Shown here: piece after piece, positions 7,131-15,952 of the stretch
Numbering within the stretch: position 1 is the stretch's first letter
How the letters are laid out: the number at the start of each line of letters is the position of its first letter
DNA from: a virus
IMG/VR virus record: IMGVR_UViG_3300003873_000184
Location: 1 to 21,414 of that record
DNA: 21,414 bases
Reading direction: 5' to 3' (one strand)
Notes under the pieces: model-generated
Databases searched by the model: none
Told to the model about the DNA's origin: nothing
The model's input: only the letters and a program-made list of their open reading frames with translations
Made by a program: the position numbers and the translations under genes

Positions 7131-10100
7131 GCCTATCGCGGATGCAGGAGCATTAAAATATAAAGAGTATAAATTAAAGGCTCAGTCAGAAGGATGGGCA
7201 AAACTACATAATAATTTTATGTCAACACTAAAAGATGATTTAATGCAAAAATATCAAAATAGTGATGCAGCCAATAAAATTATACAACCATTTCAAGATT
7301 TGATTAAAAAATTCTCAGTCAAAAAAGATGGTGAAACATACATAAACTTGAATAAATTAATGGAAGATAAATCAATAGATAATGACGCTAAGAAGTTCTT
7401 TACAGATTTATTCAAACATCAAATGGATACGACTGATGGCACTACAAGACAGGTTCTAAACCCAGTAAACAAAGAGCTCGTTCCTGATTTAACTAAGCGT
7501 TATTATATTGAAAATGATGAAGGTTTTAAACAAGCAGAGAACCAACCTACTGAACAGAGTTATAATATGAATCTTGATGATAATCATGATTTTGTTAGTG
7601 AAATGATAAATTCTTACAGACAAGTAAAAAACCCACAAAAAGCTATAAATTTTTATAATGCTATTATGGAAGAAGCTGGTAATACACTTAATGATTTTGC
7701 AGGAAAAGATGTAGGTTTAACTAATATCAATAAATTTTATGATGAGTTGAAAAATAATAAAGACTTTAGAAATTATATTGAAGATGAAGTTATGCCTAAT
7801 ATGGAGAAACAATTAGAGCCTGATGCTTCGTCACTTAGTTCTCCACAAAAATTAAGACAAGTTGATAAAGATTTTATTAAAAACATACATAATATATATC
7901 AAGGGTTGAATGATGCACAAACTGAAATATTTAAAAATGTAAATGCAGATACAAAAACAGAAATAGCAAATGGAAATTTTGGAGCTTATGCTAATACTAT
8001 CATTAAAAAAATGAGAAGTGTTTTTACAAAAAATAAAACAAATACAAAAGCAGATAAAAGGATAACAGCACTTATAAAAAACAAGAAAATAGCAGACCAA
8101 ATTTTAACAAAAATGGAAGCATTACGACAAGAAATAAATAATTTAAATGTAAGTGATGGAGAGAAAATTAGTTTTTTTCAAAAAACTGTTGGCGACTATT
8201 TTAAAAAAGAACCAGAAACTGCAATTAATGATATAAGAGATAAATTTGAGAAACTTAAAGAAGAAAATTCTAAACAAAAAGTTGTTCATAAAAGTATAAA
8301 TAATTTTAAAGACTTTAAAAAAGAATTTGGTAAATATTTTGATGGTTATACAGATGGCGAATTAAAAGATTTGTATAACAATAGTTATGAAAATATCTTT
8401 AAAAATGGCGGAAAAGAAGATATAAAAAGACAATTATATGCAGATCTTAGAACCAGAGCTATCCAAGACCACTTCCTTGAAAAGTTTACAAACAAATATA
8501 CTAAGCTAACTATTAAAGATGGGAAAATAATTCATGAACCAACTTTTGAAGAACAACGAAATACTAATACTATGCATGACAGCGATGAAGTCAGGTCTGG
8601 TTCTAATTACAATACATCGAGTGAAACAAGTGGTGAGGTTGATAATTTAACAAAAGATGCATCAAAACAACTAAAAACTGTAAAAGAATTATCTAATAAA
8701 TATGATGATAAAATGCCAAAAGGTAAAACCGTAAAAACAAAAAAAGGTAAAAAATATACCAATTATTCAGAAGGTGATGCAAAGCAAGCTATACAAAATA
8801 TAGTAGATTATTTAACTGAAACAAATAAAAAGTTAGATGAATTTGCAAACAATTTAATACTAAAAGAAATACAAGATAATTTCAATGTTGAAAAAGAAGG
8901 TATTGTTTTAAAAGAAGGATTAGAACAAAAAGATATTAATGCAATAGTCAATAAAGCTAAACAATACATAAGGGAAGATATTGCCAAACAAAGAGCAGAA
9001 CTTATAAAAAACTTTCAAATGCAATTTCAAAAAAATAGTCTCGGATATAAGGTTGGTTCTACATATTTTGGTATAAAACCAATATTAGATGAATGGAAAG
9101 AACCACTAACTAATAATGAAAGAGATGATTTAAATACTGCTCATAAAGACCTTGAAGGACAATTTGAAGAACTTAATGCCTTGGAAGAACAGGCTAATAG
9201 TATGGACAACACAACTGGCACTGATTTTGAGCATACAGGTGCAAAAGTTGGGTATAAGGAAACTCCAGAAGTTATTAGCTTGGGGCAAATTAAAGCTTTA
9301 AAGAACCAAATCAGAGATATACAAGGCTTAATAGATAGAAGAATCAGAAGAGATAATGGCACCTCAAAGCCTGCTACAGTTGAAAAAATGAAACAAGATA
9401 TTAATAATCTTAAACAAGAAATTGATAAACTTGAAAAGCAGAAAGCTCTAAATGATGAAATTGCAAAATTAAAAAAAGAGAAAGATAGTATAAACACATC
9501 ATCAACAAGAAAGAATGAAATAAGAAAAATATTAAATAATGAAAAATATAGAAATGTAAAAGAATTTACAGATAAACAACAAGAGTTACTTGATAACAAA
9601 AAAGAAAAACTTGCTCAATTAGAAAGCAAAGCCAACACTATTACTTCAGGCTCCGACACTCCAAAAGAAGAATATGTTTTTGATAGCAATAAAGAACCAA
9701 AGCCTTTACCTGGAAAAAGTGAAGAAGTAAATCTAAGAACATCTTTTAAAGAAAAGGCTACAACCTTTGCATTGAAAATAAAAAAGTTACTTTTCACTCA
9801 AAAAGAAGGTGGTTATTATGATATAAATACGAAAACAATAGAAACACAAGTACCAAATGGTACGGTAGACGGGAATTTAAAGTCATTTAAAATATTTTTA
9901 CATGAGATAAGACATGCAATTTTTCATCAAAATAATATAGATATTGCAAAACTAAAAAACAAGCTTAGTGAACTTATCCAAAGTGGGTTAATCAGCAAAG
10001 AAGTCGTAGAAAGACTTAACAGTATTGAGAAACAATATGAGGTTAAACTTGACAGTAAAACAAGCAAATTAAGCGATGAAGCATATAATGCTTTGCAAGA

Positions 10101-12981
10101 GGAATATGTTAATCACTTTTTAGATATATTAACAATGTCAGATATTTTTCATAGAAACTCAGATAAACTAATAACAACAATGCTTGGTGTTTCTAAAGAT
10201 GATGTTAAAATAAATATGAAAGATAATTTGTTATCAGAAGAAGAGTTAAATAATATTGTTAAATCTTTAATGGACGACCCAGATTTTGACAATATAATGA
10301 GGTTGCAAACTGCAATAATAAATGATAGTGAAAATGGTTTAAGAAGATTATTTAGAGAACCAACATCTCCTATTAGGTATTCTGTTGAAGAAGTTAATAA
10401 AATAGATGAACTTTTAGACCAAATGCCATATTCAGAAAAATTCAAAAAGATTTCTGAAGAAGTAGATAAACTGACACAATCTATAACTATAGGTGCAATG
10501 CTCTTCCCAAAAAGAGACATGATTAAGATGATGTCAGCATTTGCTTCTTTTAATGCTTACAATAATGAAGTAACTAAAAAAATATCTGCTTTGCACAAAG
10601 AAATAAATAAAATGATAGAAAAAGATTATGGCAATGATATAGATATAGGCTATACTTTAAGCAAAGCACAATATCTTGGATTGCATAAATTAGTTGATGA
10701 TTTTAGCTCTTGGAAAGAACTATCTGATGCTATAAAAGAAAAGAAAGCATACTCACAAGAAGAGTTGCAGGCAGAATTATTTGCAGTTTATAAAATGATT
10801 ATGCAAGATATAAATATTGCAGATATGAAAGTACCAGATGCTATAAAAGAAAATATAAATAAAAAAATACAAAACTTATTTATAAAATATTCAGATAAGA
10901 AAAAAGGTAAAACTTTTACAGTTGGTGGTTCTATATTTGATAATATTTCTAAAGTTGCAAATGAAGAAGGCTCTAAACCAGGAGCAATTAAAAAAGGTAA
11001 CTATTCAAGAAAAAATACTCAATATCATGAACTATATAAAACTAATATGAGAAACAGTCAAGATGTTTATGTAAATTTTATAAATAGTATTGAAAAAATT
11101 ATAAATAAAGAGTTAGGCAAAAACAATAAGACAGATTTATCTATATACAAAAAGAATTTAAACAACAGAATTACAAAAATAATTGATAAGCAAATTGCAG
11201 TACAAAGAGTATCTTCTTTAATTAAAAATAGACCAGAAGGACTTAACAGGATTAAAGAACTATTTAACAGCGATAAATATAGAACCAGATATGCTAAAAT
11301 GTCTGAAAAAATAGAGCAAGAATTAAAAGCTAATGGTATATTTGAAAATCAATTTGGAATAAATATTAAGAACAATTTTGTTAGAGACGAAATGACTATT
11401 AAAGTTACGACAGGTAAAATACCACAAGGTGGTATAAAATTGGGAAAAACACAAGTTGGAACTATTTATGCTATTAAAAAGAACTATACAATTTTAGGTA
11501 GTCAAACAGGATTATTAGATGCTGGTTCTATAAATAAAAACTCTAAAGGTATAGCCACCTATAAAGTTAAAGCTAAAATAATTAATGAAAAAGGAAAAGT
11601 ATATGTTCAGGTAGGTAAACGAAAATTTGAAGTTACTAAATTAAAGAATGTAAAAAGTATAGATAATAATGGTAATATAGAATTTTATGTACCTAATAAG
11701 CAAAAATTTTCCAATAATGAATTGTTTGAAACTGACTTTGCAACACAATATACACGAAATAAGTTTTTAATTAACAGTGCAAGAAATATAGAAATGATGA
11801 GAAACAGTGCCTTGGTTCAATTACAAAAACAAGGCATAGTGCTAAGAAGATTTAGTTGGTTACAAAAACCATCAGCGGAACAAAAACTATATGAAAAAGT
11901 ACAATTTGATAATAAAACATATTTTGTAAAGAAACAATATATGAACCAATTTAAAGGCACTCAAGGCATAACTATAAAAGGCAAGATACTTGCAAACACA
12001 GCAAGAGTTATTGCAGGTGCAATAGATATAGCAAAAGGTACTTTACTTACTCATAGTATAAAAGCATATATAAATAATGCTATTGCTTCTTCAGGAACTT
12101 ATTTTATACATGCAAAACAAGCAACTGTTAATGATATTTTAAATGCAAATAAAGAGTTTGATAACATTACAAATATGATAAATTTTAGAAACAAACAAAA
12201 TGCAAAATTAGAAGTCTTAAGAACAACAAATGGCGATGCCAATGCAATAAAAAATTTAGAAGAAAGTATTAAAAAAATAGATAGTAAATTAGAAAAAAAT
12301 CATATTGCTTGGGCACTACAAAATGGTTTACAGTCTTCTCTTAGACAAGAATATGCACAATTATCATTAATGCCAGAGAACCAACTCATTTCTTTATTGA
12401 AAACAAATAGTAGAATTAATGTTAGCAAAAAAGTAATAGAGAATTTAAAAAATGCACTATTGAGACCAGAAACAAAATGGGGGGATTTAGCTGGTTCCTA
12501 CTTTGACAAAACTGAAGTTGTACCTAAGCTTGCATTATTCGACAACCTTATAAAAAAACAAGGTTTTACAAGAGAAGAGGCTAAAGAATATGTGCAACAG
12601 GCATTCCCAGATTATACACTTAATCTTCCTGAAAATGTTGCAATTTCTGGAATTATAGTTCCTTATTTAAAATACTTTATGTCAATGCCTAAAATGGTTG
12701 ATTTTGCAATGAAAAAACATCCTGGTAAATTTATGGCATTAACAATGGGAACAATGTTGCTACAATATGGTTCTTATAATTTTGGTAATCCATCTTCAAG
12801 TGATGAATGGGCTAAAGTTCATCATTTTGTTAAAGTACCTTTTGGAGACAGCAACTATATTAATATTGGTTCAATGAGTAATTATAATTTTTCTATGCCA
12901 AATACACTAAGTCCGTCTACAATAGCAAAAGGGATAGTAGCTCCTTTTAACATTAACCCTATAACACATTTAGGGAGATAA
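7072..12981 (+). CDS. Giant internal virion protein, main part, with HExxH metallopeptidase-like motif
   Basis: This 1969-aa frame begins at tandem ATGs without a ribosome binding site, so it is most likely the continuation of the 6462 gene rather than an independent one. The chain is Lys/Asn/Glu-rich, with several coiled coils (about 555-640 and 760-860, e.g. INNLKQEIDKLEKQKALNDE). Residues 939-952 read KIFLHEIRHAIFHQ, an HExxH zinc-protease motif (His944, Glu945, His948), with a candidate third ligand Glu in QEEYVN (about 1010-1011). This resembles metallopeptidase modules of large phage polyvalent or ejected proteins. The C-terminal 330 residues hold Ala/Gly-rich helices (ANTARVIAGAIDIAKGTLLT) and a conserved-looking end rich in FGDSNYINIGSM-type sequence. 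No phage RNA polymerase motifs were recognised. Confidence 0.7.
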   Translation: MMAGMTIPMTAGIGALRSVKPIADAGALKYKEYKLKAQSEGWAKLHNNFMSTLKDDLMQKYQNSDAANKIIQPFQDLIKKFSVKKDGETYINLNKLMEDKSIDNDAKKFFTDLFKHQMDTTDGTTRQVLNPVNKELVPDLTKRYYIENDEGFKQAENQPTEQSYNMNLDDNHDFVSEMINSYRQVKNPQKAINFYNAIMEEAGNTLNDFAGKDVGLTNINKFYDELKNNKDFRNYIEDEVMPNMEKQLEPDASSLSSPQKLRQVDKDFIKNIHNIYQGLNDAQTEIFKNVNADTKTEIANGNFGAYANTIIKKMRSVFTKNKTNTKADKRITALIKNKKIADQILTKMEALRQEINNLNVSDGEKISFFQKTVGDYFKKEPETAINDIRDKFEKLKEENSKQKVVHKSINNFKDFKKEFGKYFDGYTDGELKDLYNNSYENIFKNGGKEDIKRQLYADLRTRAIQDHFLEKFTNKYTKLTIKDGKIIHEPTFEEQRNTNTMHDSDEVRSGSNYNTSSETSGEVDNLTKDASKQLKTVKELSNKYDDKMPKGKTVKTKKGKKYTNYSEGDAKQAIQNIVDYLTETNKKLDEFANNLILKEIQDNFNVEKEGIVLKEGLEQKDINAIVNKAKQYIREDIAKQRAELIKNFQMQFQKNSLGYKVGSTYFGIKPILDEWKEPLTNNERDDLNTAHKDLEGQFEELNALEEQANSMDNTTGTDFEHTGAKVGYKETPEVISLGQIKALKNQIRDIQGLIDRRIRRDNGTSKPATVEKMKQDINNLKQEIDKLEKQKALNDEIAKLKKEKDSINTSSTRKNEIRKILNNEKYRNVKEFTDKQQELLDNKKEKLAQLESKANTITSGSDTPKEEYVFDSNKEPKPLPGKSEEVNLRTSFKEKATTFALKIKKLLFTQKEGGYYDINTKTIETQVPNGTVDGNLKSFKIFLHEIRHAIFHQNNIDIAKLKNKLSELIQSGLISKEVVERLNSIEKQYEVKLDSKTSKLSDEAYNALQEEYVNHFLDILTMSDIFHRNSDKLITTMLGVSKDDVKINMKDNLLSEEELNNIVKSLMDDPDFDNIMRLQTAIINDSENGLRRLFREPTSPIRYSVEEVNKIDELLDQMPYSEKFKKISEEVDKLTQSITIGAMLFPKRDMIKMMSAFASFNAYNNEVTKKISALHKEINKMIEKDYGNDIDIGYTLSKAQYLGLHKLVDDFSSWKELSDAIKEKKAYSQEELQAELFAVYKMIMQDINIADMKVPDAIKENINKKIQNLFIKYSDKKKGKTFTVGGSIFDNISKVANEEGSKPGAIKKGNYSRKNTQYHELYKTNMRNSQDVYVNFINSIEKIINKELGKNNKTDLSIYKKNLNNRITKIIDKQIAVQRVSSLIKNRPEGLNRIKELFNSDKYRTRYAKMSEKIEQELKANGIFENQFGINIKNNFVRDEMTIKVTTGKIPQGGIKLGKTQVGTIYAIKKNYTILGSQTGLLDAGSINKNSKGIATYKVKAKIINEKGKVYVQVGKRKFEVTKLKNVKSIDNNGNIEFYVPNKQKFSNNELFETDFATQYTRNKFLINSARNIEMMRNSALVQLQKQGIVLRRFSWLQKPSAEQKLYEKVQFDNKTYFVKKQYMNQFKGTQGITIKGKILANTARVIAGAIDIAKGTLLTHSIKAYINNAIASSGTYFIHAKQATVNDILNANKEFDNITNMINFRNKQNAKLEVLRTTNGDANAIKNLEESIKKIDSKLEKNHIAWALQNGLQSSLRQEYAQLSLMPENQLISLLKTNSRINVSKKVIENLKNALLRPETKWGDLAGSYFDKTEVVPKLALFDNLIKKQGFTREEAKEYVQQAFPDYTLNLPENVAISGIIVPYLKYFMSMPKMVDFAMKKHPGKFMALTMGTMLLQYGSYNFGNPSSSDEWAKVHHFVKVPFGDSNYINIGSMSNYNFSMPNTLSPSTIAKGIVAPFNINPITHLGR

Positions 12982-12996
12982 GAGCTAATAAGCTCT
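12981..12996. terminator. Hairpin at the convergent junction
   Basis: AGAGCT (12981-12986), a 4-base loop AATA, then AGCTCT (12991-12996), followed on the + strand by TTTCTCTCTT. It overlaps the stop codon of the giant gene (TAA 12979-12981) and the end of the - strand peptide gene, so it probably ends + strand transcription at the meeting of the late and early blocks. It may act on both strands. Confidence 0.55.
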
Positions 12997-13098
12997 TTCT
13001 CTCTTGATATTCTTCATCATCCAATAAAAACTTGTAATACTCATTATCGCCATACTAATTGTTTTAACTATGTTAACCATTAAATAAACTATTTTCAT
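12985..13098 (-). CDS. 37-aa single-helix membrane peptide
   Basis: Reading leftwards from ATG 13098, preceded by AAGGAG at good spacing: MKIVYLMVNIVKTISMAIMS, then ITSFYWMMKNIKRERAY and TAG. About residues 3-27 are hydrophobic, followed by a basic tail, so it is a probable one-span inner-membrane peptide with the C-terminus in the cytoplasm. It is the last gene of the early operon and overlaps the convergent hairpin. Such peptides in phages can be holin-like, superinfection-exclusion or regulatory proteins; nothing here decides between them. The strong ribosome binding site, lying at the end of the preceding gene, is the best evidence that it is real. Confidence 0.5.
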   Translation of the reverse strand: MKIVYLMVNIVKTISMAIMSITSFYWMMKNIKRERAY

Positions 13099-13100
13099 TT

Positions 13101-13271
13101 TTAAAAACTCCTTCTATTATCTTTCCTAATTTCATCTATTTTAGCTTTTAAAGAACCACCTTCTCTTGCTTCGTCCATTATTGCTAAATATTCTTTAACA
13201 GTACAAGAACCACCTGTCCTGTATCCACTAAAGTATATATGTATTTTTTCTTTTATTGTTAAATCTCTCAT
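13101..13271 (-). CDS. 56-aa hypothetical protein
   Basis: The ATG at 13271 overlaps the stop of the nuclease gene (ATGA), a coupling arrangement used elsewhere in this operon. The product begins MRDLTIKEKIHIYFSGYRTG and continues through VKEYLAIMDEAREGGSLKAK to a basic end (EIRKDNRRSF). It is short and helical. Family not recognised. Two of the over-represented TGGTTCT words fall inside it, each encoding Gly-Ser. Confidence 0.6.
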   Translation of the reverse strand: MRDLTIKEKIHIYFSGYRTGGSCTVKEYLAIMDEAREGGSLKAKIDEIRKDNRRSF

Positions 13272-14008
13272 AGCTCCCATCCTGTTATTGTAGTGCTTGG
13301 TTTTGGATTATATTTGCTACATACTTGCTTGTATGAACAATATAATTCACACCTTGTTGGTATTGCATTACCACCTACTTTTCTTACCCAGACATCATCA
13401 CATTGCTTTTCAGAACCAGCATCTATAAATTTTATTATTTCATCTATTCTATCATAAATGATACTGTTATTGTTATCTATTTTCTCAATAGGAATGTAAA
13501 CTAAGTCTGGTATCTTTTCGCCTTTGCGATAATTATATCCACCTTGTTTATCAAATACTTCTAATTGCATATTAAATTTGCAACCAAACTTTTGCTCTGC
13601 AAGTATTCTATATAGATTTACTTGCAATCTATATGGATGCATATCATCATTTTCTATTGATTGAATAGTATATGTTTTAGTTACTTTAGTATCTGTAATC
13701 ATTTGGTTTTCTAAGTCTATCCTATCAACGGTACCACTTATCGTCCAGTCTTTATACAACATTTTAATATTGTATTCTCTCAATACTTTATCGCCAAAGT
13801 CTATATTGTTTAGTCCTAAATGTACTAAAGAACCAATCTCTGACTGACCTATACTTTCACTTGGTATAGTTCCATGTTTATATCTCAAAAGACATTGCTG
13901 TAAATCAGAACCAACCATAGAGGCACTTATCTCTTTTTGTTCTGGTTTATTGTTGCCACTATATTGTAATTCTTTAAGAATTTGTTTGCTATAATCTACT
14001 GTGTTCAT
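13268..14008 (-). CDS. Cas4/RecB-family PD-(D/E)XK nuclease with Fe-S cluster cysteines
   Basis: The chosen start is ATG 14008, which has AAGGAG five bases upstream; a GTG at 14014 would overlap that site. The 246-aa product has the RecB-type nuclease motifs in order: His63 (GSLVHLGL), Asp95 (SGTVDRID), Asp106-x-Lys108 (TDTK) and Gln129-x3-Tyr133 (QVNLYRI). Cys39 (QQCLLRYK) together with Cys220, Cys224 and Cys230 (CELYCSYKQVC) form the four-cysteine Fe-S arrangement of Cas4 and AddB. These enzymes are ssDNA exo/endonucleases. In phages with a Sak4-type annealing ATPase and an SSB nearby, as here, such a nuclease most likely makes ssDNA ends for recombination or replication repair. No Cas1/Cas2 or CRISPR repeats are present, so a CRISPR role is not supported. 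Confidence 0.82.
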   Translation of the reverse strand: MNTVDYSKQILKELQYSGNNKPEQKEISASMVGSDLQQCLLRYKHGTIPSESIGQSEIGSLVHLGLNNIDFGDKVLREYNIKMLYKDWTISGTVDRIDLENQMITDTKVTKTYTIQSIENDDMHPYRLQVNLYRILAEQKFGCKFNMQLEVFDKQGGYNYRKGEKIPDLVYIPIEKIDNNNSIIYDRIDEIIKFIDAGSEKQCDDVWVRKVGGNAIPTRCELYCSYKQVCSKYNPKPSTTITGWEL

Positions 14009-14029
14009 TGTCACTCCTTGTTAATTTTC

Positions 14030-14049
14030 CCCCTACTTAATTGTAGGGG
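14030..14049. terminator. Hairpin between SSB and nuclease genes
   Basis: CCCCTAC (14030-14036) and GTAGGGG (14043-14049) form a 7-bp stem with a 6-base loop. On the + strand a TTTTT run follows directly, so it reads as an intrinsic terminator for + strand (antisense) transcription. On the - strand, the direction of the genes, it lacks a T run and may instead be a processing or attenuating hairpin ahead of the nuclease gene. Confidence 0.5.
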
Positions 14050-14057
14050 TTTTTATT

Positions 14058-14699
14058 TTACCAACTATCTAAAGCACTCTTTGTTTCTGTGTCTGGTTCT
14101 TTTTTCTCTGGCTTAACTTTTAACTTCTTAACAGGCTCTTTTTCAAATTTCTCTTTCCAATAAGATAATCTCTCTTTGCCTTTATAGTTGTTACCATCCA
14201 TATCCATAAACTCTACAACTCTGGTTCTAATTTTTATTTCATTATTGTATTCATCTTCGTATGCCTGTTTAGCTACTATAAGTTGTCGTCCTCTTAGTTT
14301 TCCAAAAACTTTAACTTCTTGAACCTTCCCAAACACTTCCATTGTCATCGCCTTTGGTTCTCCAATAGATTTAAAATCTTCTCCAACTATTTTCAAGAAA
14401 TGCTGAACATTTATTACTCCTGGTAATGGTTTCTCTTTACCAGTTTTTTTATCTGTATAAGTAGATTTATTATTTTTGCTGTCTCCGCTCTTGACCCATT
14501 CCTGAGCATCTATAAACGCACCATTTTCTTTTTTCATTTTAATGTTAAATGCTACTGCACCACCATCACTTTTAGTAAGAAAAACTGCATCAACTTGCAC
14601 TTTAGCAACTTCGCTTACTACTTCAAAATCTCCTGAATAATCGTATTCTCCTGCATTTATCTCTTCAACCATTTCTTTTGGTAAATCAATCCAACTCAT
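14058..14699 (-). CDS. Probable single-stranded DNA-binding protein
   Basis: The 213-aa product starts MSWIDLPKEMVEEINAGEYD and has a beta-rich core of about 150 residues (AVAFNIKMKKENGAFIDAQE; GVINVQHFLKIVGEDFKSIG; VKVFGKLRGRQLIVAKQAYE), then a Lys/Glu/Pro linker (about 185-205) and a short end PDTETKSALDSW. An OB-fold-like core, flexible charged linker and acidic-aromatic C-terminus is the layout of phage SSBs, where the tip recruits replication partners. It is encoded between a Sak4-like ATPase and an exonuclease, a common setting for SSB. The assignment is by architecture and context, since no diagnostic motif exists. ATG 14699 has GGAG upstream, and the stop of the 52-aa gene lies two bases before it. 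Confidence 0.6.
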   Translation of the reverse strand: MSWIDLPKEMVEEINAGEYDYSGDFEVVSEVAKVQVDAVFLTKSDGGAVAFNIKMKKENGAFIDAQEWVKSGDSKNNKSTYTDKKTGKEKPLPGVINVQHFLKIVGEDFKSIGEPKAMTMEVFGKVQEVKVFGKLRGRQLIVAKQAYEDEYNNEIKIRTRVVEFMDMDGNNYKGKERLSYWKEKFEKEPVKKLKVKPEKKEPDTETKSALDSW

Positions 14700-14700
14700 T

Positions 14701-14859
14701 TTATTCTCCTTTTTCTTTGATTGTTATTTTAACTTTTAAATCATTAACCTTTTTGGTTCTGACAAACTCAATATCCTCTACATCCACAGCCGAGAACCAC
14801 AAGTCTATGTAGTTCTTGATAGCTTTTTCTATATCTTCTTTAGACAATTCAATCTTCAT
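14701..14859 (-). CDS. 52-aa hypothetical protein between Sak4 and SSB
   Basis: ATG 14859 follows directly on the TAA of the Sak4-like gene, with AAAAGGAGAAT as ribosome binding site. The product begins MKIELSKEDIEKAIKNYIDL and ends VKITIKEKGE; helix then beta-strands. It fills what would otherwise be a 160-base gap in a tightly packed operon. Family not recognised. A recombination-module accessory role is suggested only by position. Confidence 0.65.
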   Translation of the reverse strand: MKIELSKEDIEKAIKNYIDLWFSAVDVEDIEFVRTKKVNDLKVKITIKEKGE

Positions 14860-15552
14860 TTATTCTCCTTTTCCTAAAATTTTATCAAACAATGGTTTTA
14901 AACCTTTATTTTTATCATAAGGTTCAACTTGTTCTAATTTGCCACTTCTGTCTTTAGCTACAATATCTTGTGTAGGTTGAGTGATAAACACCCTTTCTCC
15001 ATCTTCATTAACTTTTATATAAAAAACTTCATCATATAATGATGCTAACTTAACTTGTATCTTCTTTGCAGGTATCATAGGCAATATCTTCTCTTCAAAG
15101 CCATTTGTAACGCTCTCTGCTAATGCAGTAATAACTACATTTATATTTTCTAAATTTCTAAATGATTTAGCAATAGAAAGCATTATCTCACTAAATTTCA
15201 TCCACATAGGCATTGATTTTTTCATATCTTGAAACTCTGGCATTGCCTTTAACTCTGCAACTATTTGTTCTCCCAAATCTGTTATACTGTCTATGCCAAA
15301 TGTATCATACTTGTCATTATTCTCCTTTATATATTGATATACTTCTCTTACTTCTGCTAATGTAGTTGCTCTTACAATATCTACATTATCCGCATCATCA
15401 AGAACCAAATCTCCCTTTTCTAAACTTAACAATAAAGTTTTACCTGTGCTATGAAATAAATTTGTTTTACCTATACCTGAGTCTGCATAGATAAGTGTTT
15501 TTATTCCTGCTTTTTTAGCTAAACCTTTAGCTTTTACAATGTTTAATGCCAT
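14860..15552 (-). CDS. Sak4-like RecA-fold ATPase (single-strand annealing/recombination)
   Basis: The 230-aa product has a Walker A motif at residues 23-30 (ADSGIGKT), preceded by the beta-strand KTLIYAD, and a Walker B-like YDTFGIDSIT with Asp88. The length and the spacing (P-loop near residue 25, short single ATPase core, no helicase extensions) fit the Sak4/phage nucleotide-binding family of short RecA-like proteins, which act with SSB in homologous recombination. The SSB-like and Cas4-like genes follow in the same operon, supporting this. ATG 15552 has AAAGGAG at good spacing and lies inside the end of the preceding gene (26-base overlap). An AAA ATPase of other function cannot be fully excluded. 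Confidence 0.82.
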   Translation of the reverse strand: MALNIVKAKGLAKKAGIKTLIYADSGIGKTNLFHSTGKTLLLSLEKGDLVLDDADNVDIVRATTLAEVREVYQYIKENNDKYDTFGIDSITDLGEQIVAELKAMPEFQDMKKSMPMWMKFSEIMLSIAKSFRNLENINVVITALAESVTNGFEEKILPMIPAKKIQVKLASLYDEVFYIKVNEDGERVFITQPTQDIVAKDRSGKLEQVEPYDKNKGLKPLFDKILGKGE

Positions 15553-15772
15553 TACATCTCCTTTGTATTATATCTTGTTTTAATTGTTCTATACTATTTA
15601 AACCATACACCATTTCTTTTCTTCTTGATATAGTTCTGTTATTATCTAAATTTTTAATTATTAAAAATTCAACTCCACTTTTAAAACTAACTATATCAAC
15701 TATCTTTCCTACTCTTATTGGGTCTGCATTATTACTTGCAGTATAGTATAATACTTCATCTCCTATTTTCAT
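15527..15772 (-). CDS. 81-aa SH3-like small protein
   Basis: The product begins MKIGDEVLYYTASNNADPIR then VGKIVDIVSFKSGVEFLIIK, a small beta-barrel pattern (GDxVxY...VGxIVxI) seen in SH3-like or KOW-type domains. The C-terminal part has YGLNSIEQLKQDIIQRRCNG. The segment SIEQLK and the DNA encoding it recur in the YopX-like gene (see findings). ATG 15772 has GGAGCTTAA upstream and overlaps the preceding stop. Its end overlaps the Sak4-like start by 26 bases. Function unknown. Confidence 0.65.
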   Translation of the reverse strand: MKIGDEVLYYTASNNADPIRVGKIVDIVSFKSGVEFLIIKNLDNNRTISRRKEMVYGLNSIEQLKQDIIQRRCNGIKHCKS

Positions 15773-15944
15773 TTAAGCTCCTTACATATTGCCCATAAAG
15801 CTGTCTAAAAGCTTCATACCTTTTTTCCCATTTAACAGGTATTGTTCTTATTAGAACATCATCCTCTGTCCTATATATCCGTATGTATGCTTTAGGATAT
15901 ACACTACAATCAAGAACCAGATAGTTATCTGTATATTTATTCAT
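15756..15944 (-). CDS. 62-aa hypothetical protein
   Basis: The frame extends to a TTG at 15971, but ATG 15944 (MNKYTDNYLVLDCSVYPKAY) lies eight bases after the YopX-like stop, with a weak AGG upstream, and is preferred. The sequence is beta-rich then helical: AYIRIYRTEDDVLIRTIPVK, WEKRYEAFRQLYGQYVRSLN. Family not recognised. It overlaps the next gene by 17 bases. Confidence 0.6.
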   Translation of the reverse strand: MNKYTDNYLVLDCSVYPKAYIRIYRTEDDVLIRTIPVKWEKRYEAFRQLYGQYVRSLNENRR

Positions 15945-15952
15945 GCTGTTAC

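Noticed and set aside
9141-9599. 152-aa hydrophobic - strand frame resembling a membrane protein
   Set aside because: It is the antisense of a Lys/Glu-rich coiled coil (AAA/GAA read as TTT/TTC), a common false membrane ORF; no start signal.
7072-12981. N4-type virion RNA polymerase
   Set aside because: The size and the N4-like capsid suggested it, but I could not find the single-subunit polymerase motifs (catalytic Asp regions, the TxxGR motif, the His-Asp motif), and the HExxH domain points elsewhere.
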